Assembly (NCBI RefSeq): GCF_900103605.1
Contig: NZ_FNHY01000007.1
Coordinates: 186,001 to 250,000 of the forward strand
DNA from: Psychrobacillus sp. OK028
GTDB lineage: Bacteria > Bacillota > Bacilli > Bacillales_A > Planococcaceae
DNA length: 64,000 nt
Reading direction: 5' to 3'
The position numbers and the translations under genes were made by a program. Of the stretch, positions 43,014 through 50,915 are shown in pieces. The notes beneath the pieces were generated by a model. That model saw nothing but the letters and a program-made list of their open reading frames with translations. It was not told the origin of the DNA and searched no databases. Within the stretch, counting starts at the first letter, position 1. Every line of letters starts with the position of its first letter.

Positions 43014-43529
43014 TTATAATTTTGTAAACATATGGAGGGTTTCTAAAACATGTTCTAGAAACATTGCAATATCCCTTATTTGATCTTCATTTATCTTCTG
43101 TTTGAACTTTACTTCTATTGCATTCGTATAACTAGAAAGTTCTGTTCCGTATACAAAACTGAGTGTTTGAGTTAACTCTATATCATCTTCCCAAATATCT
43201 TTTATCGCTTGTTCAATTTCCTCGCATTGTAAATCGGGATTTTGTATACTTTTGTGGAATTTCAATGCTAGTGTACAACCTACATCTTTATTAGCTATTT
43301 CTAGTATTTCTCCTGCTAAGTCTTCTAAAGATGCATCTAAAATTATTTCGGCTGTTATATCGGATTGATCGACTAGCGCAAATTCAATCTTAAAAGTTCT
43401 TGCAATAACCGAAAGATCCATTTGATCGACTCGATTTTTGATGTCTATCTTTTGTTCTAAATTATCTAAGTCATAAACATTATTTTCAAATGCTACTTTT
43501 AGGTTTTCAAATATAGTTGGATCATACAT
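43014..43529 (-). CDS. Hypothetical protein (171 residues)
   Basis: An ATG 7 bases behind AGGAGG opens a 171-codon frame. The protein is soluble and acidic, with two similar-looking strand-rich stretches (TFKIEFALVD and NAIEVKFKQKI). Between them lie helices such as SLEDLAGEILEIANKD and EEIEQAIKDIWEDD, and the C-terminus is EHVLETLHMFTKL. I do not recognise the family. It ends about 15 bases before the promoter region of cold-shock gene 1 without a visible terminator, so some read-through into that leader is possible. Confidence 0.72.
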   Translation of the reverse strand: MYDPTIFENLKVAFENNVYDLDNLEQKIDIKNRVDQMDLSVIARTFKIEFALVDQSDITAEIILDASLEDLAGEILEIANKDVGCTLALKFHKSIQNPDLQCEEIEQAIKDIWEDDIELTQTLSFVYGTELSSYTNAIEVKFKQKINEDQIRDIAMFLEHVLETLHMFTKL

Positions 43530-43795
43530 CGGGTTTCCTCCTGAGACAGAATTTACTTTATACTAGCCGCTGTGACATAAAATTATACTATAACGAAGGG
43601 ATTTCATTTGTCTAACAGACAATTTTATTGTCAAATTATTTCCCAAGAAATAATGACAGATAGCGTCAATTTCCATCATATAATATATGGATGTGCGTAT
43701 ACTTTTATTAAGGCAGCTAGTACATGTTAATTACTCATAATAAGTGCTTAATGTATAGTCTTGAATAGGTGCTTGCATTTTCATGTCATTCATTT

Positions 43796-44746
43796 TTACC
43801 GTTCAATAATCTGAACAATTTCTGCTTCTACACTATGTAGATTATCTTGATCTAGTTTTAGTTGCTTCTGTAATTGATCAGAGATGTTAGCTAAATCCCG
43901 TAGTGTCTTGTTCAAGCGATCTATCGAATTATTAATTTTGGAATGGGTGGACCATGCAGAAAAGATATCATCGAATACATAATCTGCAAATGTAACAAAG
44001 CTATCCCTTCCAACAGATAAGTTGTCGGCCTTTATTTGCTGGATATCTAACAGTTCTGTATGAAATCTTTGTAGAGAACGCTGGGCAGTATGAATAGCAT
44101 CTTCCGATTCGTCTAGTTTACTATGTTTTAGAGAAGTGGCGATTAATCCGCCCCCTAAAAAAGTATCCCAAGTAGAGTAATCCTTTGCACCTTCTAGTGA
44201 CTTTAGTGCTCTTTTTAAAGAGATTTTTGCTTCATTACCAGCAGTGATAGCTTCTGTTATTTCACGGATACTCGTTGCAAGAAACGCCTTTTGCTCGTAC
44301 AACTTTTCGAGTTGAGATGCCTGTTCCTGGTTATTTCCGAAAATCCATTGCTCTTTTTCTTGAATCAGCTTCTCCCATTCTATATCAATAGATTCCCAAC
44401 CTGCTTGATATAGTTCTCGTTCATTGGCGTCTATATCCTGTTCCAAATCTATTACTGTTTTTTCAATTTCCCTATACTTCGCTTCTACAGCCGCTAACTC
44501 TGCTAGCTCCTTCTCTCGAATTTCGTCCTGCTTGCCCGTCCAAGTTCGAACCATTTTCAAGATTGAAAACCCGTCTAGGTTTTCCACATCTTTTTGTTCT
44601 GCTTTTAATCGTGTCCAATACTCTTGTTTCTTATGTAATGCTGTTTCTAATTGCTCTTCCAATTTTTGCTGTTTTCTTTTTACCTTATCCCTTTTGTTAA
44701 TTTCCATCTTTAAAATCGATTGACGTTGCTGTAACTCTTCCCACAT
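43796..44746 (-). CDS. Coiled-coil hypothetical protein (316 residues)
   Basis: A strongly helical, charged protein with long coiled-coil stretches at about residues 1-55 and 75-115 and again near the C-terminus. The middle contains FLGGGLIATSLKHSKLDESEDA, a conserved-looking segment found in an uncharacterised Bacillales family I recognise by pattern but cannot name. No signal peptide or membrane helix is present. AGGAGGGG lies 7 bases before the ATG. It stands alone; the 266 bases downstream, up to the next gene, hold no clear terminator or gene. Function unknown. Confidence 0.75.
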   Translation of the reverse strand: MWEELQQRQSILKMEINKRDKVKRKQQKLEEQLETALHKKQEYWTRLKAEQKDVENLDGFSILKMVRTWTGKQDEIREKELAELAAVEAKYREIEKTVIDLEQDIDANERELYQAGWESIDIEWEKLIQEKEQWIFGNNQEQASQLEKLYEQKAFLATSIREITEAITAGNEAKISLKRALKSLEGAKDYSTWDTFLGGGLIATSLKHSKLDESEDAIHTAQRSLQRFHTELLDIQQIKADNLSVGRDSFVTFADYVFDDIFSAWSTHSKINNSIDRLNKTLRDLANISDQLQKQLKLDQDNLHSVEAEIVQIIER

Positions 44747-44842
44747 ATAAATCCCCTCCTTCCTTTTGTACGGATTAGTAGCAATTATGTTTCAATTTCA
44801 GAATATAACGATAAGTTGATTCATTAAATATATCTAAATATT

Positions 44843-44880
44843 GAACCCTTGATAACTTTTGCTACCAAGGGTTCTTTTTT
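44843..44880 (+). terminator. Terminator-like hairpin on the plus strand without an upstream gene
   Basis: GAACCCTTG and CAAGGGTTC arms are followed by six T residues on the plus strand. No plus-strand gene precedes it; pcp on the minus strand ends 16 bases away. It may work as the pcp terminator with an imperfect tail, or end an antisense transcript. Confidence 0.5.
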
Positions 44881-44895
44881 GTATGATTGGTTTTA

Positions 44896-45504
44896 CTATT
44901 CCTTCCCTAGCACCTCTATACAAATTTCAATTCCTCGTTTTAAATCAGCGTGCGACCAGCTTGGAATTTTCCCATTTTGAATTGCTAACTCATGAGATGC
45001 AGGTATATGAATGAATCCGCAGGGCATGTCTAGCTTGTTCATTTTCGCATAATGTAATGCTTCGTACATGACGTTATTGCATAGGTATGTACCTGCAGTA
45101 TTCGAAATAGTAGCAGGAAGACCTTCTTTTATAAGTTCATCCACCATCGAACGGATAGGCAGTGTCGAAAAGTAGCCGGGTTCGCCATCTAACTGGATTG
45201 TTTCGTCTAATGGCGTATGTCCATGATTGTCTGCAGCACCATCTTTTACATTGATTGCAATGCGTTCTGGAGTGATTTTATATCTTCCTCCAGCTAATCC
45301 TAATGAAATAACGGCATCTGGCTTTATCTCTTCCAGGAGATGAATTAGATGAGCTCCTGCCTGCGCAAAGTCAACCGAGAGAACTCTGCTCATCACCTCA
45401 TACTCACCTATTGTCGTTCTGTTTAATTCCTCTACAATTTTCATGGTTGGATTCACTGTGAATGACAAAAACGGTTCAAATCCGGTTAGCAATAATTTTT
45501 TCAT
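44896..45504 (-). CDS. pcp: Pyroglutamyl peptidase I (pyrrolidone-carboxylate peptidase)
   Basis: A 202-residue C15 cysteine peptidase that removes N-terminal pyroglutamate from peptides in the cytoplasm. The triad is visible: Glu80 in YKITPERIAIN, Cys142 in SNTAGTYLCNN and His166 in GFIHIPASHE. The N-terminal LLTGFEPF is diagnostic. I chose the ATG behind AAGGAGGGG. Length and motifs are those of the standard enzyme. It is monocistronic. Confidence 0.95.
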   Translation of the reverse strand: MKKLLLTGFEPFLSFTVNPTMKIVEELNRTTIGEYEVMSRVLSVDFAQAGAHLIHLLEEIKPDAVISLGLAGGRYKITPERIAINVKDGAADNHGHTPLDETIQLDGEPGYFSTLPIRSMVDELIKEGLPATISNTAGTYLCNNVMYEALHYAKMNKLDMPCGFIHIPASHELAIQNGKIPSWSHADLKRGIEICIEVLGKE

Positions 45505-45588
45505 CCTAACCCCTCCTTTTCCTCTTATGTAGTTTACCAAAAAAAATGCAATTTGAATTTTCCGATATTAAAAAACAAGACAAAAAAA

Positions 45589-45612
45589 GAGACACTCCCG
45601 AAAGAGTATCTC
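45589..45612 (-). terminator. Terminator of cold-shock gene 2
   Basis: GAGATACTC and GGAGTGTCTC pair around a short loop with G-U pairs, and seven T residues follow on the minus strand. Confidence 0.85.
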
Positions 45613-45649
45613 CTTTAACAGTATGATCTTTACTTAAAATTCTTAAGAA

Positions 45650-45850
45650 TTAAAGTTTTACGATGTTTACTGCTTGTGGTCCACGTTGACCATCTTCTAC
45701 GTCAAATTCAACTTTTTGACCTTCGTCAAGAGATTTGAATCCTTCGCCTTGGATTGCTGAGAAATGAGCGAATACGTCGTTTCCGCCTTCAACCTCGATA
45801 AATCCAAAACCTTTTTCTGCGTTAAACCATTTTACTGTACCTTGTGTCAT
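45650..45850 (-). CDS. Cold-shock protein (CspA family), paralogue 2
   Basis: A 66-residue cold-shock domain protein with the same RNP motifs as paralogue 1 and one residue changed. Nucleotide identity to the other copy is very high through the coding region and the leader, but ends sharply at the promoter and at the terminator. That implies gene conversion or recent duplication of the transcribed unit. The ATG lies behind GGAGG. A good sigma-A promoter precedes the leader. Confidence 0.95.
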   Translation of the reverse strand: MTQGTVKWFNAEKGFGFIEVEGGNDVFAHFSAIQGEGFKSLDEGQKVEFDVEDGQRGPQAVNIVKL

Positions 45851-45881
45851 GTAAAAAACCTCCATTTTTGGTGAATAAAAA

Positions 45882-45941
45882 AATTCACATATTACAAAAA
45901 GCTACCGAAGACTCACGATTACCTTTTGTAATATGTGAATT
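45882..45941 (-). promoter_or_regulatory. Attenuator-like hairpin in the leader of cold-shock gene 2
   Basis: The same perfect 18-base arms as in gene 1 enclose a 24-base loop differing at one base. T residues again follow immediately on the minus strand. The start codon is about 30 bases downstream. Confidence 0.65.
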
Positions 45942-45977
45942 CATTGTTTCTATCTAAGCAATTTAATTATTGTCCTA

Positions 45978-46006
45978 ACTATATAACACTTTTTGGTATT
46001 TGTCTA
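45978..46006 (-). promoter_or_regulatory. Sigma-A promoter of cold-shock gene 2
   Basis: TAGACA, 17 bases, TATAGT on the minus strand. Sequence shared with the other cold-shock leader begins just downstream of the -10, at the expected start of transcription. Confidence 0.65.
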
Positions 46007-46181
46007 TTGAAATGATTAAAAGAAGAAATAGAAATAGTTTCAAGATCTATTTTCGTCAACCAGTCCCTATACATATTATATTTACGAAATGAATGTTATG
46101 ATTAGTGGAATTAAAATGTAACACCATATCTCTTTTATTTCATAAAACATGAGATAAACAAATATTAAGGAGTTCTTGTAG

Positions 46182-46964
46182 ATGAACGAAAACATATCGC
46201 AAATTGATTACCGTGAGATAATGGAATACTCACTTGATCCGTTAATTATACATACCAATCTTCGCATAATCGATGTGAATCATACCGCCGAAGTTTTTTT
46301 TAGAGCGACTAAAGATAATATAATTGGGGCCAGTCCTTTAGATATTTTCCAGGAATCCTCCAAAGTAGCTATTGAAAAAAGAATAGAATCTGCCTATCTA
46401 CAGCCGGCTAAAGTTATAGAAGAAACTATTTACCGGATGGATGGGACTACCGTAGAAGTTGAACTATATTGTCACCCAGTCCAAATAGGAGAGACAAAAG
46501 CAATCCAAACTTATGTTAGAGATATTACCTATCGAAAAGAAACAGAATTGAAGCAACGTGAAATTAGGAAAGAAATCAATGAACTATCCGCTACATTGGT
46601 CCCTGTCTTAAATGGAATCGCTATATTGCCATTAGTTGGTTCCATCGATGAGGATCGAGCAAAACAACTACTAGATGAGGTCCCATTTAAGGTACAAAAA
46701 CAAGACATTAATTGCTTAATCATGGATTTTACTGGCATCTATACATTAAACAGTGTTGTGACAGATTATCTATTTAAGATTAATGACGTCCTGTCCTTGC
46801 TTGGTGTACGTTCGATTATTACTGGATTGAGACCAGAATTGGCTCTAACGGCTATACAGTTAGATTATAAACTAGACTCTATCCCCACCATGTCTACAGT
46901 AAAGCAGGCTCTAAATTTATTAGGCATCAATCAAGACCCAACTATCCCCATGAATAAAAAATAA
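46182..46964 (+). CDS. PAS-STAS protein (RsbR/YtvA-like)
   Basis: A 260-residue soluble protein with an N-terminal PAS domain (about 10-118) and a C-terminal STAS domain (about 140-255). Family features of RsbR-type stressosome proteins are present: DFTGIYTLNS with Thr184 and SIITGLRPELALT with Thr214, the positions phosphorylated by RsbT in RsbRA. The PAS part lacks the cysteine motif of light-sensing LOV domains, so it is not a YtvA photoreceptor. No RsbS or RsbT gene is adjacent. AAGGAG precedes the ATG. A role as an accessory stress sensor feeding sigma-B is likely. Confidence 0.83.
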   Translation: MNENISQIDYREIMEYSLDPLIIHTNLRIIDVNHTAEVFFRATKDNIIGASPLDIFQESSKVAIEKRIESAYLQPAKVIEETIYRMDGTTVEVELYCHPVQIGETKAIQTYVRDITYRKETELKQREIRKEINELSATLVPVLNGIAILPLVGSIDEDRAKQLLDEVPFKVQKQDINCLIMDFTGIYTLNSVVTDYLFKINDVLSLLGVRSIITGLRPELALTAIQLDYKLDSIPTMSTVKQALNLLGINQDPTIPMNKK

Positions 46965-46976
46965 TAACTAATAAAA

Positions 46977-47006
46977 ATGCAGACTTCCTGTTTACGAAGT
47001 CTGCAT
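46977..47006. terminator. Shared terminator of the convergent PAS-STAS and tctA genes
   Basis: ATGCAGACTTC and GAAGTCTGCAT are perfect 11-base arms flanked by A residues on the left and T residues on the right, so it can work in both directions. Confidence 0.9.
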
Positions 47007-47012
47007 TTTTTA

Positions 47013-48539
47013 TTAATCTTCCTCATTGATAATAATTTTACGTCCTTTAAGCTTCAGCAATAGTGGGACTATCAACCAAGCTGCTGCAGCAACGATAAAT
47101 ATTAACGATAATGGTTTTGTTACAAATATACTAAAGTCGCCATTTGAAATCGTTAACGCCCGACGCATATTATTTTCTATCATTGGACCTAATACAAGAG
47201 CGAGCACTAAAGGTGCCACTGGGAAGTCATTTTTAGAGAGTAAATAACCTAACACTCCACATCCTAGCAATAAATAAAGGTCAAACGTAGTATACTGTAC
47301 CGCATATACTCCAAAAAAAGAAATTGCAATGATCATTGGTAATAGGTACTTTTTAGGTGTTTGAATAATTTTTGCAAAGACCCGAACTAACGGCATATTT
47401 AACACAAGTAGCATCAAATTCCCAATGAACATACTAGCTATAAGCCCCCAAGCAACTTCAGGGTGTTCATCAAATAGTAATGGGCCTGGCTGGATGTTAT
47501 ACATAATAAGTGCGCCCATTAATATCGCAGTCGTTCCGGATCCTGGTATCCCCAGAGTAAGTAGCGGAATCATGGCACCACCAGAAGCGGCATTGTTCGC
47601 GGATTCTGGACCTGCTACTCCTGCGATATTACCTTTTCCGAAACTCTCTGGGTTCTTACTGAACTTTTTCTCTGTTGTATAAGAGAAAAACGATGCTAAT
47701 GTTGCTCCTGCTCCCGGTAAAACTCCAATAAAGAAACCAAGTAAAGATCCACGTACGATTGGAACTGAACTATCTTTCATATCCTGCTTCGTAGGTAATA
47801 TTCGGTTGATCTTTGCTATGCTTCCTGTTTCTTCGTCTTTTTCTAAAATTGTTTTAATAACTTCCCCAAGCGCAAATAATCCAACCGCAATTGTTAAAAA
47901 CTCCAAGCCGGAAAATAAAATTGGCTGATCATATGTAAATCGAGCAATTCCTGAAACTGCATCTATTCCGATCGTCCCAAGCATTAGTCCGAATACCGTC
48001 ATCATTATTGCCTTTGTCATCGATTTTCCTGCTAGACCACTAACAGCAGCTAACCCTAATAACATTAGAGAAAAGTACTCTGCTGGTCCAAACTTTATCG
48101 CAACATTGGACAGTGGCTCTGCTAGCAGTACTAACCCGATAAGAGAAATAATACCCGCCACAAATGAACCGATAGCTGAAATAGCGAGGGCCGCTCCCGC
48201 TCTTCCTTGCTGTGCCATCTGATATCCATCTAAAGTAGTCACGACCGAGGATGATTCTCCTGGTGTGTTCAGTAAAATAGAAGTAGTAGATCCACCGTAC
48301 ATGGCTCCGTAATATACCCCTGCTAGTAAAATAATTGAGCTCGCAGCAGCTGCTCCCGTTGGCATTCCCGAGGTCATCGTTGCTGTTACAGGAATCAGTA
48401 GGGCAACACCACTCATTGGACCAATTCCCGGTAAGACACCGACTGCCGTCCCAATTATAACTCCGACTAATGCGAACAGAAGATTATGCCACTGAAACGC
48501 AATCGCAAAGCCATCTGCTAAAAATTGTAATGTATCCAT
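47013..48539 (-). CDS. tctA: Tripartite tricarboxylate transporter large subunit TctA
   Basis: A 508-residue integral membrane protein with about 11-12 helices. The TctA signature is clear: VGVLPGIGPMSGVALLIP in the first reentrant region, YGGSTTSILLNTPGESSSV, and a second GVLPGAGATLASFFSYTTEK. It forms the channel of a TTT transporter that imports citrate or another carboxylate with the binding protein TctC and the small subunit TctB. The three genes are in order tctC, tctB, tctA on one transcript ending at a shared terminator. Confidence 0.95.
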   Translation of the reverse strand: MDTLQFLADGFAIAFQWHNLLFALVGVIIGTAVGVLPGIGPMSGVALLIPVTATMTSGMPTGAAAASSIILLAGVYYGAMYGGSTTSILLNTPGESSSVVTTLDGYQMAQQGRAGAALAISAIGSFVAGIISLIGLVLLAEPLSNVAIKFGPAEYFSLMLLGLAAVSGLAGKSMTKAIMMTVFGLMLGTIGIDAVSGIARFTYDQPILFSGLEFLTIAVGLFALGEVIKTILEKDEETGSIAKINRILPTKQDMKDSSVPIVRGSLLGFFIGVLPGAGATLASFFSYTTEKKFSKNPESFGKGNIAGVAGPESANNAASGGAMIPLLTLGIPGSGTTAILMGALIMYNIQPGPLLFDEHPEVAWGLIASMFIGNLMLLVLNMPLVRVFAKIIQTPKKYLLPMIIAISFFGVYAVQYTTFDLYLLLGCGVLGYLLSKNDFPVAPLVLALVLGPMIENNMRRALTISNGDFSIFVTKPLSLIFIVAAAAWLIVPLLLKLKGRKIIINEED

Positions 48540-48554
48540 TGCTAAACCCCTTCC

Positions 48555-49004
48555 CTAAAACAGTGGAAACCCTGGCAATGACCCACCCAGAAGCTCCGAA
48601 AACATATAATAAACACCGACAGAAAAGACCGTAGAAATAATGATGGAATAGATTATTTTACCGCGCTCTACTGTTTGGAACGCAATTAATAAGAATAGGA
48701 AAGTAGAAACGACATATCCTATTTTCTCTAACAAAAATGCATATAAAATAGCACTCCCAAAAATAATAAAAAACTTCTTATACTGTAATTTTTCCTTTAC
48801 CGTATCTTCTGTTTTAATCTTAAAAGTTTCATATAATAAACGAATACTTAGTGCAGTCAAAATAATTCCAAGACCCATCGGGAAAATCTTCGGACCTACT
48901 GATGAACCATATGCACTATCTGAAATTTTTTGGCTTTCAACGAAAAAAAGTATACCGATTAGTAAAAACGCAATTCCAGCAACTGTATCAAATTTCTTAT
49001 TCAA
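48555..49004 (-). CDS. tctB: Tripartite tricarboxylate transporter small subunit TctB
   Basis: A membrane protein of about 149 residues with four hydrophobic helices, the usual TctB layout (GIAFLLIGILFFVESQ, IFPMGLGIILTALS). I chose the TTG start because AGGAGG precedes it by 7 bases; a frame extension upstream would run into tctC. TctB is weakly conserved but is identified by size, topology and position between tctC and tctA. Confidence 0.88.
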   Translation of the reverse strand: MNKKFDTVAGIAFLLIGILFFVESQKISDSAYGSSVGPKIFPMGLGIILTALSIRLLYETFKIKTEDTVKEKLQYKKFFIIFGSAILYAFLLEKIGYVVSTFLFLLIAFQTVERGKIIYSIIISTVFSVGVYYMFSELLGGSLPGFPLF

Positions 49005-49053
49005 GATTATTCCTCCTAACAGAAAAGGCGACCATGATAGCCGCCTCAAACTA

Positions 49054-50088
49054 TTATTTCTGCATTCCAAGCGCCGTTAATAACTCGACTATTACTTTAT
49101 CCTGCTCTTCTAAATAAGTAGTAAATTCTTCTCCGTTACGGTATTCGCTTGCCCAACCGTTTTTCTCAAGCTCTGCTTTCCATTCGTCCGTTTCAACCAT
49201 TTTAGCGATTTTTTCATTCCAATATTCTTTCGCATCATCGGACATTTCTTTCGGTCCGAATATACCTCGCCATATTGTAAACTCTGCATCGATGCCTGAT
49301 TCTTTAAACGTAGGAACGTCTGAAAGCTCTCCCTCTAAACGCTCTGCTGAACTAACTGCTAATACACGTACATCTCCTGATTTTACATATGTTGCAATAG
49401 TAGAAGCATCAGTTGCAATCACATCTGCATTATTACCTAAAAGTGCAGCAATTGCTTCACCGCCGCCATCATAGGAAACGTATTTCACAGATTTTGGATC
49501 TATTCCAGCTTCATGGGCTGGTAAAACTCCTACTAAGTGATCCATTGAACCTGGAGCTGATCCACCTGCTAATGTAATGGAAGTTGGGTCCTTCTTTATA
49601 GCATTAAGTACATCTTCTAACGTTTTGAATTCTGAATCATTTTTAACTACAATTGCACCGTAGTCACGAGTTAACTGTGCAAGCGGTGTCGTATCTTTAT
49701 AGCCATAGGGACTGTTTCCTTCAGCCTTATTGTTGTTTATCAGAATAGGTGGTGATTTCACCATTAGCATATAGTCGTTCTTTACTTCTTTAGTAGCAAA
49801 TTCCGCCATATATACTGCTCCACCACCACCTGGTTTGTTTTCCACAGAAATAGCTTTGTCTACTAGCTTTGTTTCATTCATAACTTTGGCAACTGCGCGA
49901 GCCGTTAAATCCCATCCTCCACCAGCACCCGACGGAGCAACAATCGTAATATTATTTTTTGGATAATCTGATCCTCCAGACGATGACGAAGCACCTTTAC
50001 TATCCCCATCATCAGATGAACAAGCAGCTAACCCTAATGCCAAAGTTGCAGCAAAAGCAACCGACGTGATCTTCTTCCACATCTTCAT
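49054..50088 (-). CDS. tctC: Tripartite tricarboxylate transporter binding protein TctC
   Basis: A 344-residue lipoprotein of the Bug/TctC family. The signal peptide ends in LAAC, followed by a Ser/Gly-rich linker. The mature fold shows ITIVAPSGAGGGWDLTARAV (carboxylate-binding beta-alpha loop), VENKPGGGGAVYMAEFA and LAGGSAPGSMDHL. It captures carboxylates outside the cell for TctAB. It is the first gene of the operon and is preceded by a long dyad that may bind the neighbouring response regulator. Confidence 0.94.
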   Translation of the reverse strand: MKMWKKITSVAFAATLALGLAACSSDDGDSKGASSSSGGSDYPKNNITIVAPSGAGGGWDLTARAVAKVMNETKLVDKAISVENKPGGGGAVYMAEFATKEVKNDYMLMVKSPPILINNNKAEGNSPYGYKDTTPLAQLTRDYGAIVVKNDSEFKTLEDVLNAIKKDPTSITLAGGSAPGSMDHLVGVLPAHEAGIDPKSVKYVSYDGGGEAIAALLGNNADVIATDASTIATYVKSGDVRVLAVSSAERLEGELSDVPTFKESGIDAEFTIWRGIFGPKEMSDDAKEYWNEKIAKMVETDEWKAELEKNGWASEYRNGEEFTTYLEEQDKVIVELLTALGMQK

Positions 50089-50107
50089 ATTATCCCCCTT
50101 ATACCAA

Positions 50108-50155
50108 ATGTTTTGATAGCGTTTTCATACGCCTGTATATAACTTATCAAAACAT
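50108..50155. promoter_or_regulatory. Long dyad upstream of tctC
   Basis: ATGTTTTGATA (50108-50118) and TATCAAAACAT (50145-50155) are perfect 11-base inverted arms separated by 26 bases. The element fills the gap between tctC and the response-regulator gene, where an activator site is expected. Confidence 0.6.
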
Positions 50156-50222
50156 TGCCTATATTCAATGCTTTTGGTAATAAGTTAGATAATGATTATA
50201 AAGTGCATTTTGTTCATAAAGT

Positions 50223-50915
50223 TCACGAAGATTTGATGAAATATCTCCGTTCTGGTCTGCCAACGCTACCGTATATTAATTCGGCATATACAAGCTTTTC
50301 GGATACTAGATATTCTAAGTAGCGTCTCGCCGTTGAACGACTTATTCCCACTGCTCCTCCAAGAGATTCAGCAGTGATTCCATTCTCTAGTTTTTTTATA
50401 TAGTCAACTACCTTCTCTTTCGTTATTGGATCTATTCCTTTAGGAGGTGTTATGTCTGAAAATACCGGCGAAGTCAGTGTTTTATTCCATAGGGATTTTA
50501 TCAAATTTTCTTCGACACTTCCCTCTGCTGCTAATATTTCTCTTTTGGATTTATATCCAAGTAAACTTTCTTTAAATTTTTCAAAAGTTAACGGTTTTAA
50601 AATATAGTCAGCAACCCCGCTTCGAAATGCTTTTTTTACAATTTCAGATTCTGCAGCTGCTGTTATAAAGATAATATCCGTCTCTGGACTCTGGGATTGA
50701 ATGATTGCTAACAGGTCGGTTCCAAGCCCATCTGGTAAATAAACATCTAGAAGTATCAAATCTGGTTTGTAGGAAAGAATCCAGTCCTTGGCTTCTTCCG
50801 CTGTATTTGCTGTACCAATTACCTGAAAGCCGTCCAGCTTTTCAATAAACCTCCGATGTATATCCGAAATTCTTTTATCATCCTCTATGACCAATATTTC
50901 AATTTGCTTTGTCAT
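50223..50915 (-). CDS. Response regulator of the CitT/DcuR family
   Basis: A 230-residue regulator. The receiver domain (about 4-120) has the acidic pair IEDD, the phosphorylation Asp in LILLDVYLPDGLG, and the conserved Lys in VADYILKPLTF. The C-terminal part carries a helix-turn-helix of the DcuR/CitB type (ITAESLGGAVGISRSTARRYLEYL). I chose the ATG behind AAAGGGGGG. It overlaps the histidine kinase gene by 17 bases. By position it should activate the adjacent tctCBA operon in response to the carboxylate. Confidence 0.9.
   Translation of the reverse strand: MTKQIEILVIEDDKRISDIHRRFIEKLDGFQVIGTANTAEEAKDWILSYKPDLILLDVYLPDGLGTDLLAIIQSQSPETDIIFITAAAESEIVKKAFRSGVADYILKPLTFEKFKESLLGYKSKREILAAEGSVEENLIKSLWNKTLTSPVFSDITPPKGIDPITKEKVVDYIKKLENGITAESLGGAVGISRSTARRYLEYLVSEKLVYAELIYGSVGRPERRYFIKSS

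Noticed and set aside
46182-46964. LOV photoreceptor of the YtvA type
   Set aside because: The PAS domain lacks the cysteine-containing GxNCRFLQ motif required for the flavin adduct.
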